Shown here one piece after another: positions 1 to 11,888 of a DNA stretch of 64,000 bases. Position 1 is the first letter of the stretch, and each line of letters starts with the position of its first letter. A program made the translations under genes and the position numbers. The notes below the pieces were generated by a model. The model did no database searches, had not been told where the DNA came from, and worked only from the letters and a program-made list of their open reading frames with translations. Source of the DNA: Inia geoffrensis (taxonomy: Eukaryota; Chordata; Mammalia; Artiodactyla; Iniidae); the NCBI GenBank assembly GCA_036417435.1, contig CM070913.1:2532680-2596679 (forward strand), written 5' to 3'.

Positions 1-1154
1 ACCCTCACCCGTGCCCTTATCTTAACCAGGACACCAACACTAACTTGTGCCCTCACACGTACGCTAACCCTTAATCATTGTCGTACCCTAAACTGTACCC
101 TAATCCCTCCCCATTCCCTAACCCTAACCCTAACCCGAATCCTAACCCTGACCCTCACCTGAAGCCTTACCCTCACCCGTGCCCTAATCTTAAACAGGAC
201 ACTAACACTAACCCTTGCCCTCACACGAACGCTAAGCCTTAAGCACTGTCGTACCCTAAGCTGTAACCTAATCCCTCTGCATTCCTTAACCCTAAGCCTT
301 ACCCGAATCCTAACCCTGACCCTCACCCGAAGCCTTACCCTCACCCGTGCCCTAATCTTAACCAGAACACCAACACTAACACGTGCCCTCACACGTACGC
401 TAAACCTTAAGCGTTGTCGTACCTTAAATTGTACCCTAATCCCTCCCCATTCCTTAACCCTAACCCTAACCCCATCCCTAAACCTGACCCACTTCCGATG
501 CCCTACCCTAACCAATGCCCTAATCTTAACCAGTACACAAACACTAACTCATGCCCTCAAACGTACCCTAACCCTTAAGCATTGTCATATCCTATCCTGT
601 ACCCTAATCCCTCCCCATTCCCTAACCCTAACCCTAAGCGAAACCCTGAACGTGACCCTTTTCCGAGTCCTTACCCTCATCGGTGCCGTTGTCTTAACCA
701 GTACCCAACACTAACTCGTGCCCTCACACTTACGCTAACCCTTAAGCATTGTCATACCCTAACCTGTACCCTAATCTCTCTCCATTCCCTAACCCTAACC
801 CTAAACCGAATCCTAACCCTGACCCTCACCCGAAGCCTTACCCTCACCCGTGCCCTAATCTTAACCAGGACACCAAGACTAATTCGTGCCCTCACACGTA
901 CGCTAACACTAAACCGCAGCGGTACCCTAACCTGTACCCTAATCCCTCTCCATTCCCTAACCCTAACCCTAACCTGAAACCTAACCATGACACTCACCCG
1001 ATACTTTACCCTCACCCGTGTCCTAATTTTAACCAGTACATCAACACTAACCCATGCCCTCTAACGTACGCCAAACCTAAGCCATTGCCGTACCCTAACC
1101 TGTACCCTAATCAATCCCCTTTCCCTAACCCTAACCCTAACCCTAACCCTTAAC
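1..1154 (+). repeat. Partial HOR at the left edge: B(part) C D E F G H
   Basis: The window opens inside a B monomer (147 bp present), followed by C 148-315, D 316-483, E 484-651, F 652-818, G 819-986 and H 987-1154. F is 167 bp: the word normally read GTACACCAAC is GTACCCAAC near 710. Confidence 0.9.
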
Positions 1155-2498
1155 GTGACCCTCTTCCAAGGCCTTACCCTCACCCGTGCCCTAATCGTAA
1201 GCAGTACACTAACACTAACTAGTGACCTCACATGTACGCTAAACCTTAAGCGTTGTGGTACCCTAAACTGTGCCCTAATATCTCCCCATTCCCTAACCCT
1301 AACCCTAACCCGAATTCTATCCCTGACCCTCACCCGAAACCTTACACTCACCCGTGCCCTAATCTTAACCAGGACACCATCACTAACTTGTGCCCTCACA
1401 CGTACGCTAACCCTTAATCGTTGTCGTACCCTAAATTGTACCCTAATCCCTCCCCATTACCTAACCCTAACCCTAACCCGAATCCTAACCCTGACCCTCA
1501 CCTGAAGCCTTACCCTCACCCGTGCCCTAATCTTAACCAGGACACTAACACTAACCCTTGCCCTCACACGAACGCTAACCCTTAAGTACTGTCGTACCCT
1601 AAGCTGTACCCTATTCCCTCTGCATTCCTTAACCCTAACCCTAACCCGAATCCTAACCCTGACCCTCACCCGAAGCCTTACCCTCACCCGTGCCCTAATC
1701 TTAACCAGGACACCAACACTAACTCGTGACCTCACACGTACGCTAAACCTTAAGCGTTGTCGTACCCTAAATTGTACCCTAATCCCTCCCCATTCCTTAA
1801 CCCTAACCCTAACCCCATCCCTAAACCTGACCCACTTCCGATGCCCTACCCTAACCAATGCCCTAATCTTAACCAGGACACAAACACTAACTCATGCCCT
1901 CAAACGTACGCTAACCCTTAAGCATTGTCGTACCCTATCCTGTACCCTAATCCCTCCCCATTCCCTAACCCTAACCCTAAGCGAAACCCTGAACGTGACC
2001 CTTTTCCGAGGCCTTACCCTCATCGGTGCCGTTGTCTTAACCAGTACACCAACACTAACTCGTGCCCTCACACTTACGCTAACCCTTAAGCATTGTCGTA
2101 CCCTAACCTGTACCCTAATCCCTCTCCATTCCCTAACCCTAACCCTAACCCGAATCCTAACCCTGACCCTCACCCGAAGCCTTACCCTCACCCGTGCCCT
2201 AATCTTAACCAGGACACCAAGACTAACTCGTGCCCTCAAACGTACGCTAACACTAAACCGCAGCGGTACCCTAACCTGTACCCTAATCCCTCTCCATTCC
2301 CTAACCCTCACCCTAACCTGAAACCTAACCATGACACTCACCCCAAACTTTACCCTCACCCGTGTCCTAATTTTAACCAGTACATCAACACTAACCCATG
2401 CCCTCTAACGTACGCCAACCCTAAGCCATTGCTGTACCCTAACCTGTACCCTAATCAATCCCCATTCCCTAACCCTAACCCTAACCCTAACCCTTAAC
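1155..2498 (+). repeat. HOR block, 8 monomers A-H
   Basis: Exactly 1344 bp, all eight types in order. Private variants include CTTCCAAGG in A and CACATGTACG in place of CACACGTACG. Confidence 0.93.
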
Positions 2499-2666
2499 GT
2501 GACCCTCTTCCGAGGCCTTACCCTCACCCGTGCCCTAATCGTAAGCAGTACACTAACACTAACTAGTGACCTCACACGTACGCTAAACCTTAAGCGTTGT
2601 GGTACCCTAAACTGTGCCCTAATATCTCCCCATTCCCTAACCCTAACCCTAACCCGAATTCTATCC
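2499..2666 (+). repeat. Monomer type A (reference copy, HOR-start monomer)
   Basis: 168 bp, 28 hexamer slots. It begins GTGACC and is recognised by CTCTTCCGAGG, ATCGTAAGCAGTAC, an ACTAGT site (2562-2567), TTGTGGTACC, CTAATATCTCC and a GAATTC site (2656-2661) in its last slots. Its first 25 bases resemble type F. It is the most diverged type and gives the clearest phase marker. The ACTAGT and GAATTC words occur about once per full HOR. Confidence 0.93.
2635..2655 (-). other. Telomeric G-quadruplex / i-motif core, representative copy
   Basis: Four CCC runs separated by TAA on this strand, so (GGGTTA)3GGG on the other, lie in slots 23-27 of monomer A. Equivalent tracts sit in the same slots of most monomers, so the motif recurs about every 168 bp. 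C and E keep only three CCC runs in the core. Human telomeric (GGGTTA)3GGG is known to fold into G-quadruplexes and to bind TRF-type Myb proteins. That this happens here is inference. Confidence 0.75.
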
Positions 2667-2834
2667 CTGACCCTCACCCGAAACCTTACCCTCACCCGTG
2701 CCCTAATCTTAACCAGGACACCAACACTAACTTGTGCCCTCACACGTACGCTAACCCTTAATCGTTGTCGTACCCTAAACTGTACCCTAATCCCTCCCCA
2801 TTCCCTAACCCTAACCCTAACCCGAATCCTAACC
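2667..2834 (+). repeat. Monomer type B (reference copy)
   Basis: 168 bp. Diagnostic words are CGAAACCTTACC near the start, AACTTGTGCC, CCCTTAATCGTTG (ending slot 16 in AAT, where most other types have CTTAAG) and AAACTGTACC. The core is CTAACC x3 followed by CGAATC. It is one of the types most often fused to its neighbour C in shortened blocks. Confidence 0.92.
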
Positions 2835-3002
2835 CTGACCCTCACCTGAAGCCTTACCCTCACCCGTGCCCTAATCTTAACCAGGACACTAACACTAACC
2901 CTTGCACTCACACGAACGCTAACCCTTAAGCACTGTCGTACCCTAAGCTGTACCCTAATCCCTCTGCATTCCTTAACCCTAACCCTAACCCGAATCCTAA
3001 CC
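2835..3002 (+). repeat. Monomer type C (reference copy)
   Basis: 168 bp. Diagnostic words are CACCTGAAGCC, CACTAACCCTTGC, ACGAACGC (where A, B, D, E, G and H carry the palindrome CGTACG), AAGCACTGTCG and CCTCTGCATTCCTT. Several copies elsewhere contain an internal tract of type B sequence. Confidence 0.92.
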
Positions 3003-3170
3003 CTGACCCTCACCCGAAGCCTTACCCTCACCCGTGCCCTAATCTTAACCAGGACACCAACACTAACTCGTGCCCTCACACGTACGCTAAACCTTAAGCG
3101 TTGTCGTACCCTAAATTGTACCCTAATCCCTCCCCATTCCTTAACCCTAACCCTAACCCCATCCCTAAAC
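3003..3170 (+). repeat. Monomer type D (reference copy)
   Basis: 168 bp. Diagnostic words are ACACCAACACTAACTCG, AAACCTTAAGCGTTGTCG, AAATTGTACC, CCATTCCTTAACC and CCCCATCCCTAAA at the end. The usual CGAATC slot after the telomeric core is replaced by CCATCC. Confidence 0.92.
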
Positions 3171-3338
3171 CTGACTCACTTCCGATGCCCTACCCTAACC
3201 AATGCCCTAATCTTAACCAGTACACAAACACTAACTCATGCCCTCAAACGTACGCTAACCCTTAAGCATTGTCGTACCCTATCCTGTACCCTAATCCCTC
3301 CCCATTCCGTAACCCTAACCCTAAGCGAAACCCTGAAA
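3171..3338 (+). repeat. Monomer type E (reference copy)
   Basis: 168 bp. Diagnostic words are ACTTCCGATGCC, AACCAATGCCC, GTACACAAACAC, CATGCCCTCAAACG, CTATCCTGTACC and CTAAGCGAAACCCTG. The telomeric core is shortened to two CTAACC plus CTAAGC. It shares CCAGTACA with F and H, where B, C, D and G have CCAGGACA. Confidence 0.92.
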
Positions 3339-3506
3339 GTGACCCTTTTCCGAGGCCTTAAACTCATCGGTGCCGTTGTCTTAACCAGTACACCAACACT
3401 AACTCGTGCCCTCACACTTACGCTAACCCTTAAGCATTGTTGTACCCTAACCTGTACCCTAATCCCTCTCCATTCCCTAACCCTAACCCTAACCCGAATC
3501 CTAACC
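3339..3506 (+). repeat. Monomer type F (reference copy)
   Basis: 168 bp. It begins GTGACC like A, but continues CTTTTCCGAGG, then CATCGGTGCCGTTGTC, CACACTTACGC (no CGTACG) and CCCTCTCCATTCC. The A/F similarity suggests a common ancestral monomer inside the HOR. This copy has AAACTC where other copies have ACCCTC. Confidence 0.92.
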
Positions 3507-3674
3507 CTGACCCTCACCCGAAGCCTTAACCTCACCCGTGCCCTAATCTTAACCAGGACACCAAGACTAACTTGTGCCCTCACACGTACGCTAACACTAA
3601 ACCGCAGCGGTACCCTAACCTGTACCCTAATCCCTCTCCATTCCCTAACCCTAACCCTAACCTGAAACCTAACC
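3507..3674 (+). repeat. Monomer type G (reference copy)
   Basis: 168 bp. Diagnostic words are ACACCAAGACTAAC, AACACTAAACCGCAGCGG, CTAACCTGTACC, CTCTCCATTCC and CTAACCTGAAACCTAAC at the end. The CCGCAGCGG stretch is the most GC-rich and least telomere-like part of the HOR. Confidence 0.92.
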
Positions 3675-3842
3675 ATGACACTCACCCGAAACTTTACCCT
3701 CACCCGTGTCCTAATTTTAACCAGTACATCAACACTAACCCATGCCCTCTAACGTACGCCAACCCTAAGCCATTGCCGTACCCTAACCTGTACCCTAATC
3801 AATCCCCATTCCCTAACCCTAACCCTAACCCTAACCCTTAAC
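3675..3842 (+). repeat. Monomer type H (reference copy, HOR-end monomer)
   Basis: 168 bp. Diagnostic words are ATGACACTCACC, GAAACTTTACC, CCTAATTTTAACC, CATGCCCTCTAACG, AAGCCATTGCCG and CTAATCAATCC. It ends with four canonical hexamers plus CTTAAC, the longest regular telomeric tract in a normal HOR. It is always followed by A, except where the HOR is rearranged. Confidence 0.92.
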
Positions 3843-4514
3843 GTGACCCTCTTCCGAGGCCTTACCCTCACCCGTGCCCTAATCGTAAGCAGTACACTAA
3901 CACTAACTAGTGACCTCACACGTACGCTAAACCTTAAGCGTTGTGGTACCCTAAACTGTGCCCTAATATCTCCCCATTCCCTAACCCTAACCCTAACCCG
4001 AATTCTATCCCTGATCCTCACCCGTAACCTTACCCTTACCCGTGCCCTAATCTTAAACAGGACACCAACACTAACTTGTGCCAACACACGTACGCTAACC
4101 CTTAATCGTTGTCGTACCCTAAACTGTACCCTAATCCCTCCCCATTCCCTAACCCTAACCCTAACCCGAATCCTAACCCTGACCCTCACCCGAAGCCTTA
4201 CCCTCAACCGTGCCCTAATCTTAACCAGGACACTAACACTAACCCTTGCACTCACACGAACGCTAACCCTTAAGCACTGTCGTACCCTAAGCTGTACCCT
4301 AATCCCTCTCCATTCCCTAACCCTAACCCTAACCTGAAACCTAACCATGACACTCATCCGAAACTTTACCCTCACCCGTGTCCTAATTTTAACCAGTACA
4401 TCAACACTAACCCATGCCCTCTAACGTACGCCAACCCTAAGCCATTGCCGTACCCTAACCTGTACCCTAATCAATCCCCATTCCCTAACCCTAACCCTAA
4501 CCCTAACCCTTAAC
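3843..4514 (+). repeat. Shortened block, 4 monomers: A, B, C/G fusion, H
   Basis: 672 bp. The third monomer (4179-4346) starts as C (ACTAACCCTTGC, ACGAACGC, AAGCTGTACC) and ends as G (CTCTCCATTCC, CTAACCTGAAACC). The equivalent of D, E, F and the joined parts of C and G is missing, a loss of 4 x 168 bp. Confidence 0.9.
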
Positions 4515-5858
4515 GTGACCCTCTTCCGAGGCCTTACCCTCACCCGTGCCCTAATCGTAAGCAGTACACTAACACTAACTAGTGACCTCACACGTACGCT
4601 AAACCTTAAGCGTTGTGGTACCCTAAACTGTGCCCTAATATCTCCCCATTACCTAACCCTAACCCTAACCCGAATTCTATCCCTGACCCTCACCCGAAAC
4701 CTTACCCTCACCCGTGACCTAATCTTAACCAGGACACCAACACTAACTTGTGCCCTCACACGTACGCTAACCCTTAATCGTTGTCGTACCCTAAACTGTA
4801 CCCTAATCTCTCCCCATTCCCTAACCCTAACCCTAACCCGAATCCTAACCCTGACCCTCACCTGAAGCCTTACCCTCACCCGTGCCCTAATCTTAACCAG
4901 TACACTAACACTAACCCTTGCCCTCACACGAACGCTAACCCTTAAGCACTGTCGTACCCTAAGTTGTACCCTAATCCCTCTGCATTCCTTAACCCTAACC
5001 CTAACCCGAGTCCTAACCCTGACACTCACCCGAAGCCTTACCCTCACCCGTGCCCTAATCTTAACCAGGACACCAACACTAACTCGTGCCCTCACACGTA
5101 CGCTAAACCTTAAGCGTTGTCGTACCCTAAATTGTACCCTAATCCCTCCCCATTCCTTAACCCTAACCCGAACCCCATCCCTAAACCTGACCCACTTCCG
5201 ATGCCCTACCCTAAACAATGCCCAAATCTTAACCAGTACACAAACACTAACTCATGCCCTCAAACGTACGCTAACCCTTAAGCATTGTCGTACCCTATCC
5301 TGTACCCTAATCCCTCCCCATTCCCTAACCCTAACCCTAAGCGAAACCCTGAACGTGACCCTTTGCCGAGGCCTTACCCTCATCGGTGCCGTTGTCTTAA
5401 CCAGTACACCAACACTAATTCGTGCCCTCACACTTACGCTAACCCTTAAGCATTGTCGTACCCTAACCTGTACCCTAATCCCTCTCCATTCCCTAACCCT
5501 AACCCTAACCCGAATCCTAACCCTGACCCTCACCCGAAGCCTTACCCTCACCCGTGCCCTAATCTTAACCAGGACACCAAGACTAACTCGTGCCCTCAAA
5601 CGTACGCTAACACTAAACCGCAGCGGTACCCTAACGTGTACCCTAATCCCTCTCCATTCCCTAACCCTAAACCTAACCTGAAACCTAACCATGACACTCA
5701 TCCGAAACTTTACCCTCACCCGTGTCCTAATTTTAACCAGTACATCAACACTAACCCATGCCCTCTAACGTACGCCAACCCTAAGCCATTGCCGTACCCT
5801 AACCTGTACCCTAATCAATCCCCATTCCCTAACCCTAACCCTAACCCTAACCCTTAAC
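4515..5858 (+). repeat. HOR block, 8 monomers A-H
   Basis: Exactly 1344 bp in order. Private changes include CCCGAGTCC in C and CCAAATCTTAACC at the start of E. Confidence 0.93.
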
Positions 5859-7034
5859 GTGACCCTCTTCCGAGGCCTTACCCTCACCGGTGCCCTAATC
5901 GTAAGCAGTACACTAACACTAACTAATGACCTCACACGTACTCTAAACCTTAAGCGTTGTGGTACCCTAAACTGTGCCCTAATATCTCCCCATTCCCTAA
6001 CCCTAACCCTAACCCGAATTCTATCCCTGATCCTCACCCGAAACCTTACCCGCACCCGTGCCCTAACCTTAACCAGGACACCAACACTAACTTGTGCCCT
6101 CACACGTACGCTAACCCTTAATCGTTGTCGTACCCTAAACTGTACCCTAATCCTTCCCCATTCCCTAGCACTAACCCCAACCCGAATCCTAACCCTGACC
6201 CTCACCTGAAGCCTTACCCTCACCCGTGCCCTAATCTTAACCAGGACACCAACACTAACTCGTGCCCTCACACGTACGCTAAACCTTAAGCATTGTCGTA
6301 CCCTAAATTGTACCCTAATCCCTCCCCATTCCTTAACCCTAACCCTAACCCCATCCCTAACCCTGACCCACTTCCGATGCCCTACCCTAACCAATGCCCT
6401 AATCTTAACCAGTACACAAACACTAACTCATGCCCTCAAACGTACGCTAACCCTTAAGCATTGTCGTACCCTATCCTGTTCCCTAATCCCTCCCCATTCC
6501 CTAACCCTAACCCTAAGCGAAACCCTGAACGTGACCCTTTTCCGAGGCCTTACCCTCATCGGTGCCGTTGTCTTAAGCAGTACACCAACACTAACTCGTG
6601 CCCTCACACTTACGCTAACTGTTCAGCATTGTCGTACCCTAACCTGTACCCTAATCCCTCTCCATTCCCTAACCCTAACCCTAACCCGAATCCTAACCCT
6701 GACCCTCACCCGAAGCCTTACCCTCACCCGTGCCCTAATCTTAACCAGGACAACAAGACTAACTCGTGCCCTCAAACGAACGCTAACACTTAACCGCAGC
6801 GATACCCTAACCTGTACCCTAATCCCTCTCCATTCCCTAAACCTAACCCTAACCTGAAACCTAACCATGACTCTCACCCGAAACTTTACCCTCACCCGTG
6901 TCCTAATTTTAACCAGTATATCAACACTAATCCATGCCCTCTAACGTACGCCAACCCTAAGCCATTGCCGTACCCTAAACTGTACCCTAATCAATCCCCA
7001 TTCCCTAACCCTAACCCTAACCCTAACCCTTAAC
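5859..7034 (+). repeat. Shortened block, 7 monomers: A, B, C/D fusion, E-H
   Basis: 1176 bp. The monomer at 6195-6362 starts with the C word CACCTGAAGCC and continues as D (CACCAACACTAACTCG, AAATTGTACC), removing one monomer length. F contains the unusual CTAACTGTTCAGC near 6616. Confidence 0.9.
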
Positions 7035-8042
7035 GTGACCCTCTTCCGAGGCCTTACCCTCACCCGTGCCCTAATCGTAAGCAGTACACTAACACTAACT
7101 AGTGACCTCACACGTACGCTAAACCTTAAGCGTTGTGGTACCCTAAACTGTGCCCTAATATCTCCCCATTCCATAACCCTAACCCTAACCCGAATTCTAT
7201 CCCTGACCCTCACCCGAAACCTTACCCTCACCCGTGCCCTAATCTTAACCAGGACACCAACACTAACTTGTACCCTCACACGTACGCTAACCCTTAATCG
7301 TTGTCGTACCCTAAACTGTACCCTATTCCCTCCCCATTCCCTAACCCTAACCCTAACCCGAATCCTAACCCTGACTCTCACCTGAAGCCTTACCCTCACC
7401 CGTGCCCTAATCTTAACCAGGACACTAACACTAACCCTTGCCCTCACACGAACGCTAACCCTTAAGCACTGTCGTACCCTATCCTGTACCCTAATCCCTC
7501 CCCATTCCCTAACCCTAACCTTAAGCGAAACCCTGAACGTGACCCTTTTCCGAGGCCTTACCCTCATCCGTGCCGTTGTCTTAACCAGTACACCAACACT
7601 AACTCGTGCCCTCACACTTACGCTAACCCTTAAGCATTGTCGTACCCTAACCTGTACCCTAATCCCTCTCCATTCCCTAACCTTAACCCTAACCCGAATC
7701 CTAACCCTGACCCTCACCCGAAGCCTTACCCTCACCCGTGCCCTAATCTTAACCAGGACACCAAGACTAACTCGTGCCCTCAAACGTACGCTAACACTAA
7801 ACCGCAGCGGTGCCCTAACCTGTACCCTAATCCCTCTCCATTCCCTAACCCTAACCCTAACCTGAAACCTAACCATGACACTCACCCGAAACTTTACCCT
7901 CACCCGTGTCCTAATTTTAACCAGTACATCAACACTAACCCATGCCCTCTAACGTACGCCAACCCTAAGCCATTGCCGTACCCTAACCTGTACCCTAATC
8001 AATCCCCATTCCCTAACCCTAACCCTAACCCTAACCGTTAAC
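7035..8042 (+). repeat. Shortened block, 6 monomers: A, B, C/E fusion, F, G, H
   Basis: 1008 bp. Monomer 7371-7538 begins as C (ACTAACCCTTGC, AAGCACTGTCG) and ends as E (CTATCCTGTACC, AAGCGAAACCC). D and the complementary parts of C and E are absent. Confidence 0.9.
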
Positions 8043-9200
8043 GTGACCCTCTTCCGAGGCCTTACCCTCATCCGTGCCCTAATCGTAAGCAGTACACTAA
8101 CACTAACTAGTGACCTCACACGTACGCTAAACCGTAAGCGTTGTGGTACCCTAAACTGTGCCCTAATATCTCCCCATTCCCTAACCCTAACCCTATCCCG
8201 AATTCTAACCCTGAACCTCACCCGAAACCTTACCCTCACCCGTGCCCTAATCTTAACCAGGACACCAACACTAACTTGTGCCCTCACACGTACGCTAACC
8301 CTTAATCGTTTTCGTACCCTAAACTGTACCCTAATCCCTCCCCATTCCCTAACCCTAACCCTAACCCGAATCCTAACCCTGACCCTCACCCGTGCCCTAA
8401 TCTTAACCAGGACACCAACACTAACTCGTGCCCTCACAAGTACGCTAAACCTTAAGCGTTGTCGTACCCTAAATTGTACCCTAATCCCTCCCCATTCCTT
8501 AAACCTAACCCTAACCCCATCCCTAAACCTGACCCACTTCCGATGCCCTACCCTAACCAATGCCCTAATCTTAACCAGTACCCAAACACTAACTCATGCC
8601 CTCACACGTACGCTAACCCTTAAGCATTGTCGTACCCTATCCTGTACCCTAATCCCTCCCCATTCCCTAACCCTAACCCTAAGCGAAACCCTGAACGTGA
8701 CCTTTTTCCGAGGCCTTACCCTCATCGGTGCCGTTGTCTTAACCAGTACACCAACACTAATTCGTGCCCTCACACTTACGCTAACCCTTAAGCATTGTCG
8801 TACCCTAACCTGTACCCTAATCCCTCTGCATTCCCTAACCCTAACCCTAACCCGAATCCTAACCCTGACCCTCACCCGAAGCCTTTCCCTCACCCGTGCC
8901 CTAATCTTAACCAGGACACCAAGACTAACTTGTGCCCTCAAACGTACGCTAACACTAAACCGCAGTGGTACCCTAACCTGTACCCTAATCCCTCTCCATT
9001 CCCTAACCCTAACCCTAACCTGAAACCTAACCATGACACTCACCCGAAACTTTACCCTCACCCGTGTCCTAATTTTAACCAGTACATCAACACTAACCCA
9101 TGCCCTCTAACGTACGCCAACCCTAAGCCATTTCCGTACCCTAACCTGTACCCTAATCAATCCCCATTCCCTAACCCTAACCCTAACCCTAACCCTTAAC
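8043..9200 (+). repeat. Shortened block: A, B, D (18-bp deletion), E-H
   Basis: 1158 bp = 7 x 168 - 18. C is missing and D (8379-8528) is 150 bp, because three hexamers (GAAGCC TTACCC TCACCC in other copies) are lost near 8388. Confidence 0.9.
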
Positions 9201-10544
9201 GTGACCGTCTTCCGAGGCCTTACCCTCACCCGTGCCCTAATCGTAAGCAGTACACTAACACTAACTAGTGACCTCACACCTACGCTAAACCTTAAGCGTT
9301 GTGGTACCCTAAACTGTGCCCTAATATCTCCCCATTCCCTAACCCTAACCCTAACCCGAATTCTATCCCTGACCCTCACCCGAAACATTACCCTCACCCG
9401 TGCCCTAATCTTAACCAGGACACCAACACTAACTTGTGCCCTCACACGTACGCTAACCCTTAATCGTTGTCGTACCCTAAACTGTAGCCTAATCCCTCCC
9501 CATTCCCTAACCCTAACCCTAACCCGAATCCTAACCCTGACCCTCACCTGAAGCCTTACCCTCACCCGTGCCCTAATCTTAACCAGGACACTAACACTAG
9601 CCCTTGCCCTCACACGAACGCTAACCCTTAAGCACTGTCGTACCCTAAGCTGTACCCTAATCCCTCTGCATTCCTTAACCCTAACCCTAACCCGAATCCT
9701 AACCCTGACCCTCACCCGAAGCCTTACCCTCACCCGTGCCCTAATCTTAACCAGGACACCAACACTAAATCGTGCCCTCACACGTACGCTAAACCTTAAG
9801 CGTTGTCGTACCCTAAATTGTACCCTAATCCCTCCCCATTCCTTAACCCTAACCCTAACCCCATCCCTAAACCTGACCCACTTCCGATGCCCTACCCTAA
9901 CCAATGCCCTAATCTTAACCAGTACACAAACACTAACTCATGCCCTCAAACGTACGCTAACCCTTAAGCATTGTCGTACCCTATCCTGTATCCTAATCCC
10001 TCCCAATTCCCTAACCCTAACCCTAAGCGAAACCCTGAACGTTACCCTTTTCCGAGGCCTTACCCTCATCGGTGCCGTTGTCTTAACCAGTACACCAACA
10101 CTAACTCGTACCCTCACACTTACGCTAACCCTTAAGCATTGTCGTACCCTAACCTGTACCCTAATCCCTCTCCATTCCCTAACCCTAACCCTAACCCGAA
10201 TCCTAACCCTGACCCTCACCTGAAGCCTTACCCTCACCCGTGCCCTAATCTTAACCAGGACACCAAGACTAACTCGTGCCCTCACACGTACGCTAACACT
10301 AACCCGCAGCGGTACCCTAACCTGTACCCTAATCCCTCTCCATTCCCTAATCCTAACCCTAACCTGAAACCTAAACATGACACTCACCCTAAACTTTACC
10401 CTCACCCGTGTCCTAATTTTAACCAGTACATGAACACTAACCCATGCCCTCTAACGTACGCCAACCCTAAGCCTTTGCCGTACCGTAACCTGTACCCTAA
10501 TCAATCCCCATTCCCTAACCCTAACCCTAACCCTAACCCTTAAC
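9201..10544 (+). repeat. HOR block, 8 monomers A-H; first of a closely related trio
   Basis: 1344 bp. It shares with the next two blocks CTGTAGCC in B, CACTAGCCC in C, CTAAATCG in D, CCTCCCAATTCC in E, and CGTTACCC and ACTCGTACCC in F. Confidence 0.93.
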
Positions 10545-11888
10545 GTGACCCTCTTCCGAGGCCTTACCCTCACCCGTGCCCTAATCGTAAGCAGTACACT
10601 AACACTAACTAGTGACCTCACACGTACGCTAAACCTTAAGCGTTGTGGTACCCTAAACTGTGCCCTAATATCTCCCCATTCCCTAACCCTAACCCTAACC
10701 CGAATTCTATCCCTGACCCTCACCCGAAACCTTACCCTCACCCGTGCCCTAATCTTAACCTGGACACCAACACTAACTTGTGCCCTCACACGTACGCTAA
10801 CCCTTAATCGTTGTCGTACCCTAAACTGTAGCCTAATCCCTCCCCATTCCCTAACCCTAACCCTAACCCGAATCCTAACCCTGACCCTCACCTGAAGCCT
10901 TACCCTCACCCGTGCCCTAATCTTAACCAGGACACTAACACTAGCCCTTGCCCTCACACGAACGCTAACCCTTAAGCACTGTCGTACCCTAAGCTGTACC
11001 CTAATGCCTCTGCATTCCTTAACCCTAACCCTAACCCGAATCCTAACCCTGACCCTCACCCGAAGCCTTACCCTCACCCGTGCCCTAATCTTAACCAGGA
11101 CACCAACACTAAATCGTGCCCTCACACGTACGCTAAACCTTAAGCGTTGTCGTACCCTAAATTGTACCCTACTCCCTCCCCATTCCTTAACCCTAACCCT
11201 AACCCCATCCCTAAACCTGACCCACTTCCGATGCCCTACCCTAACCAATGCCCTAATCTTAACCAGTACACAAACACTAACTCATGCCCTCAAACGTACG
11301 CTAACCCTTAAGCATTGTCGTACCCTATCCTGTATCCTAATCCCTCCCAATTCCCTATCCCTAACCCTAAGCGAAACCCTGAACGTTACCCTTTTCCGAG
11401 GCCTTACCCTCATCGGTGCCGTTGTCTTAACCAGTACACCAACACTAACTCGTACCCTCACACTTACGCTAACCCTTAAGCATTGTCGTACCCTAACCTG
11501 TACCCTAATCCCTCTCCATTCCCTAACCCTAACCCTAACCCGAATCCTAACCCTGACCCTCACCTGAAGCCTTACCCTCACCCGTGCCCTAATCTTAACC
11601 AGGACAACAAGACTAACTCGTGCCCTCACACGTACGCTAACACTAACCCGCAGCGGTACCCTAACCTGTACCCTAATCCCTCTCCATTCCCTAATCCTAA
11701 CCCTAACCTGAAACCTAAACATGACACTCACCCTAAACTTTACCCTCACCCGTGTCCTAATTTTAACCAGTACATGAACACTAACCCATGCCCTCTAACG
11801 TACGCCAACCCTAAGCCATTGCCGTACCGTAACCTGTACCCTAATCAATCCCCATTCCCTAACCCTAACCCTAACCCTAACCCTTAAC
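10545..11888 (+). repeat. HOR block, 8 monomers A-H; second of the trio
   Basis: 1344 bp, nearly identical to the next block. Both carry AACCTGGACACC in B. G carries GGACAACAAGAC, which is absent from the first member of the trio. Confidence 0.93.

Larger units (their letters stand above)
2499..3842 (+). repeat. HOR block, 8 monomers A-H (reference block)
   Basis: Exactly 1344 bp with clean diagnostic words for all eight types. The individual monomers of this block are listed separately. Confidence 0.94.

Noticed and set aside
3654..3674. The GC-rich CCGCAGCGG word of monomer G as a possible protein-binding palindrome
   Set aside because: It lies upstream in the G monomer (near 3602) and is a short imperfect inverted repeat. 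It is conserved only as part of the monomer consensus, so nothing separates it from other type-specific words.
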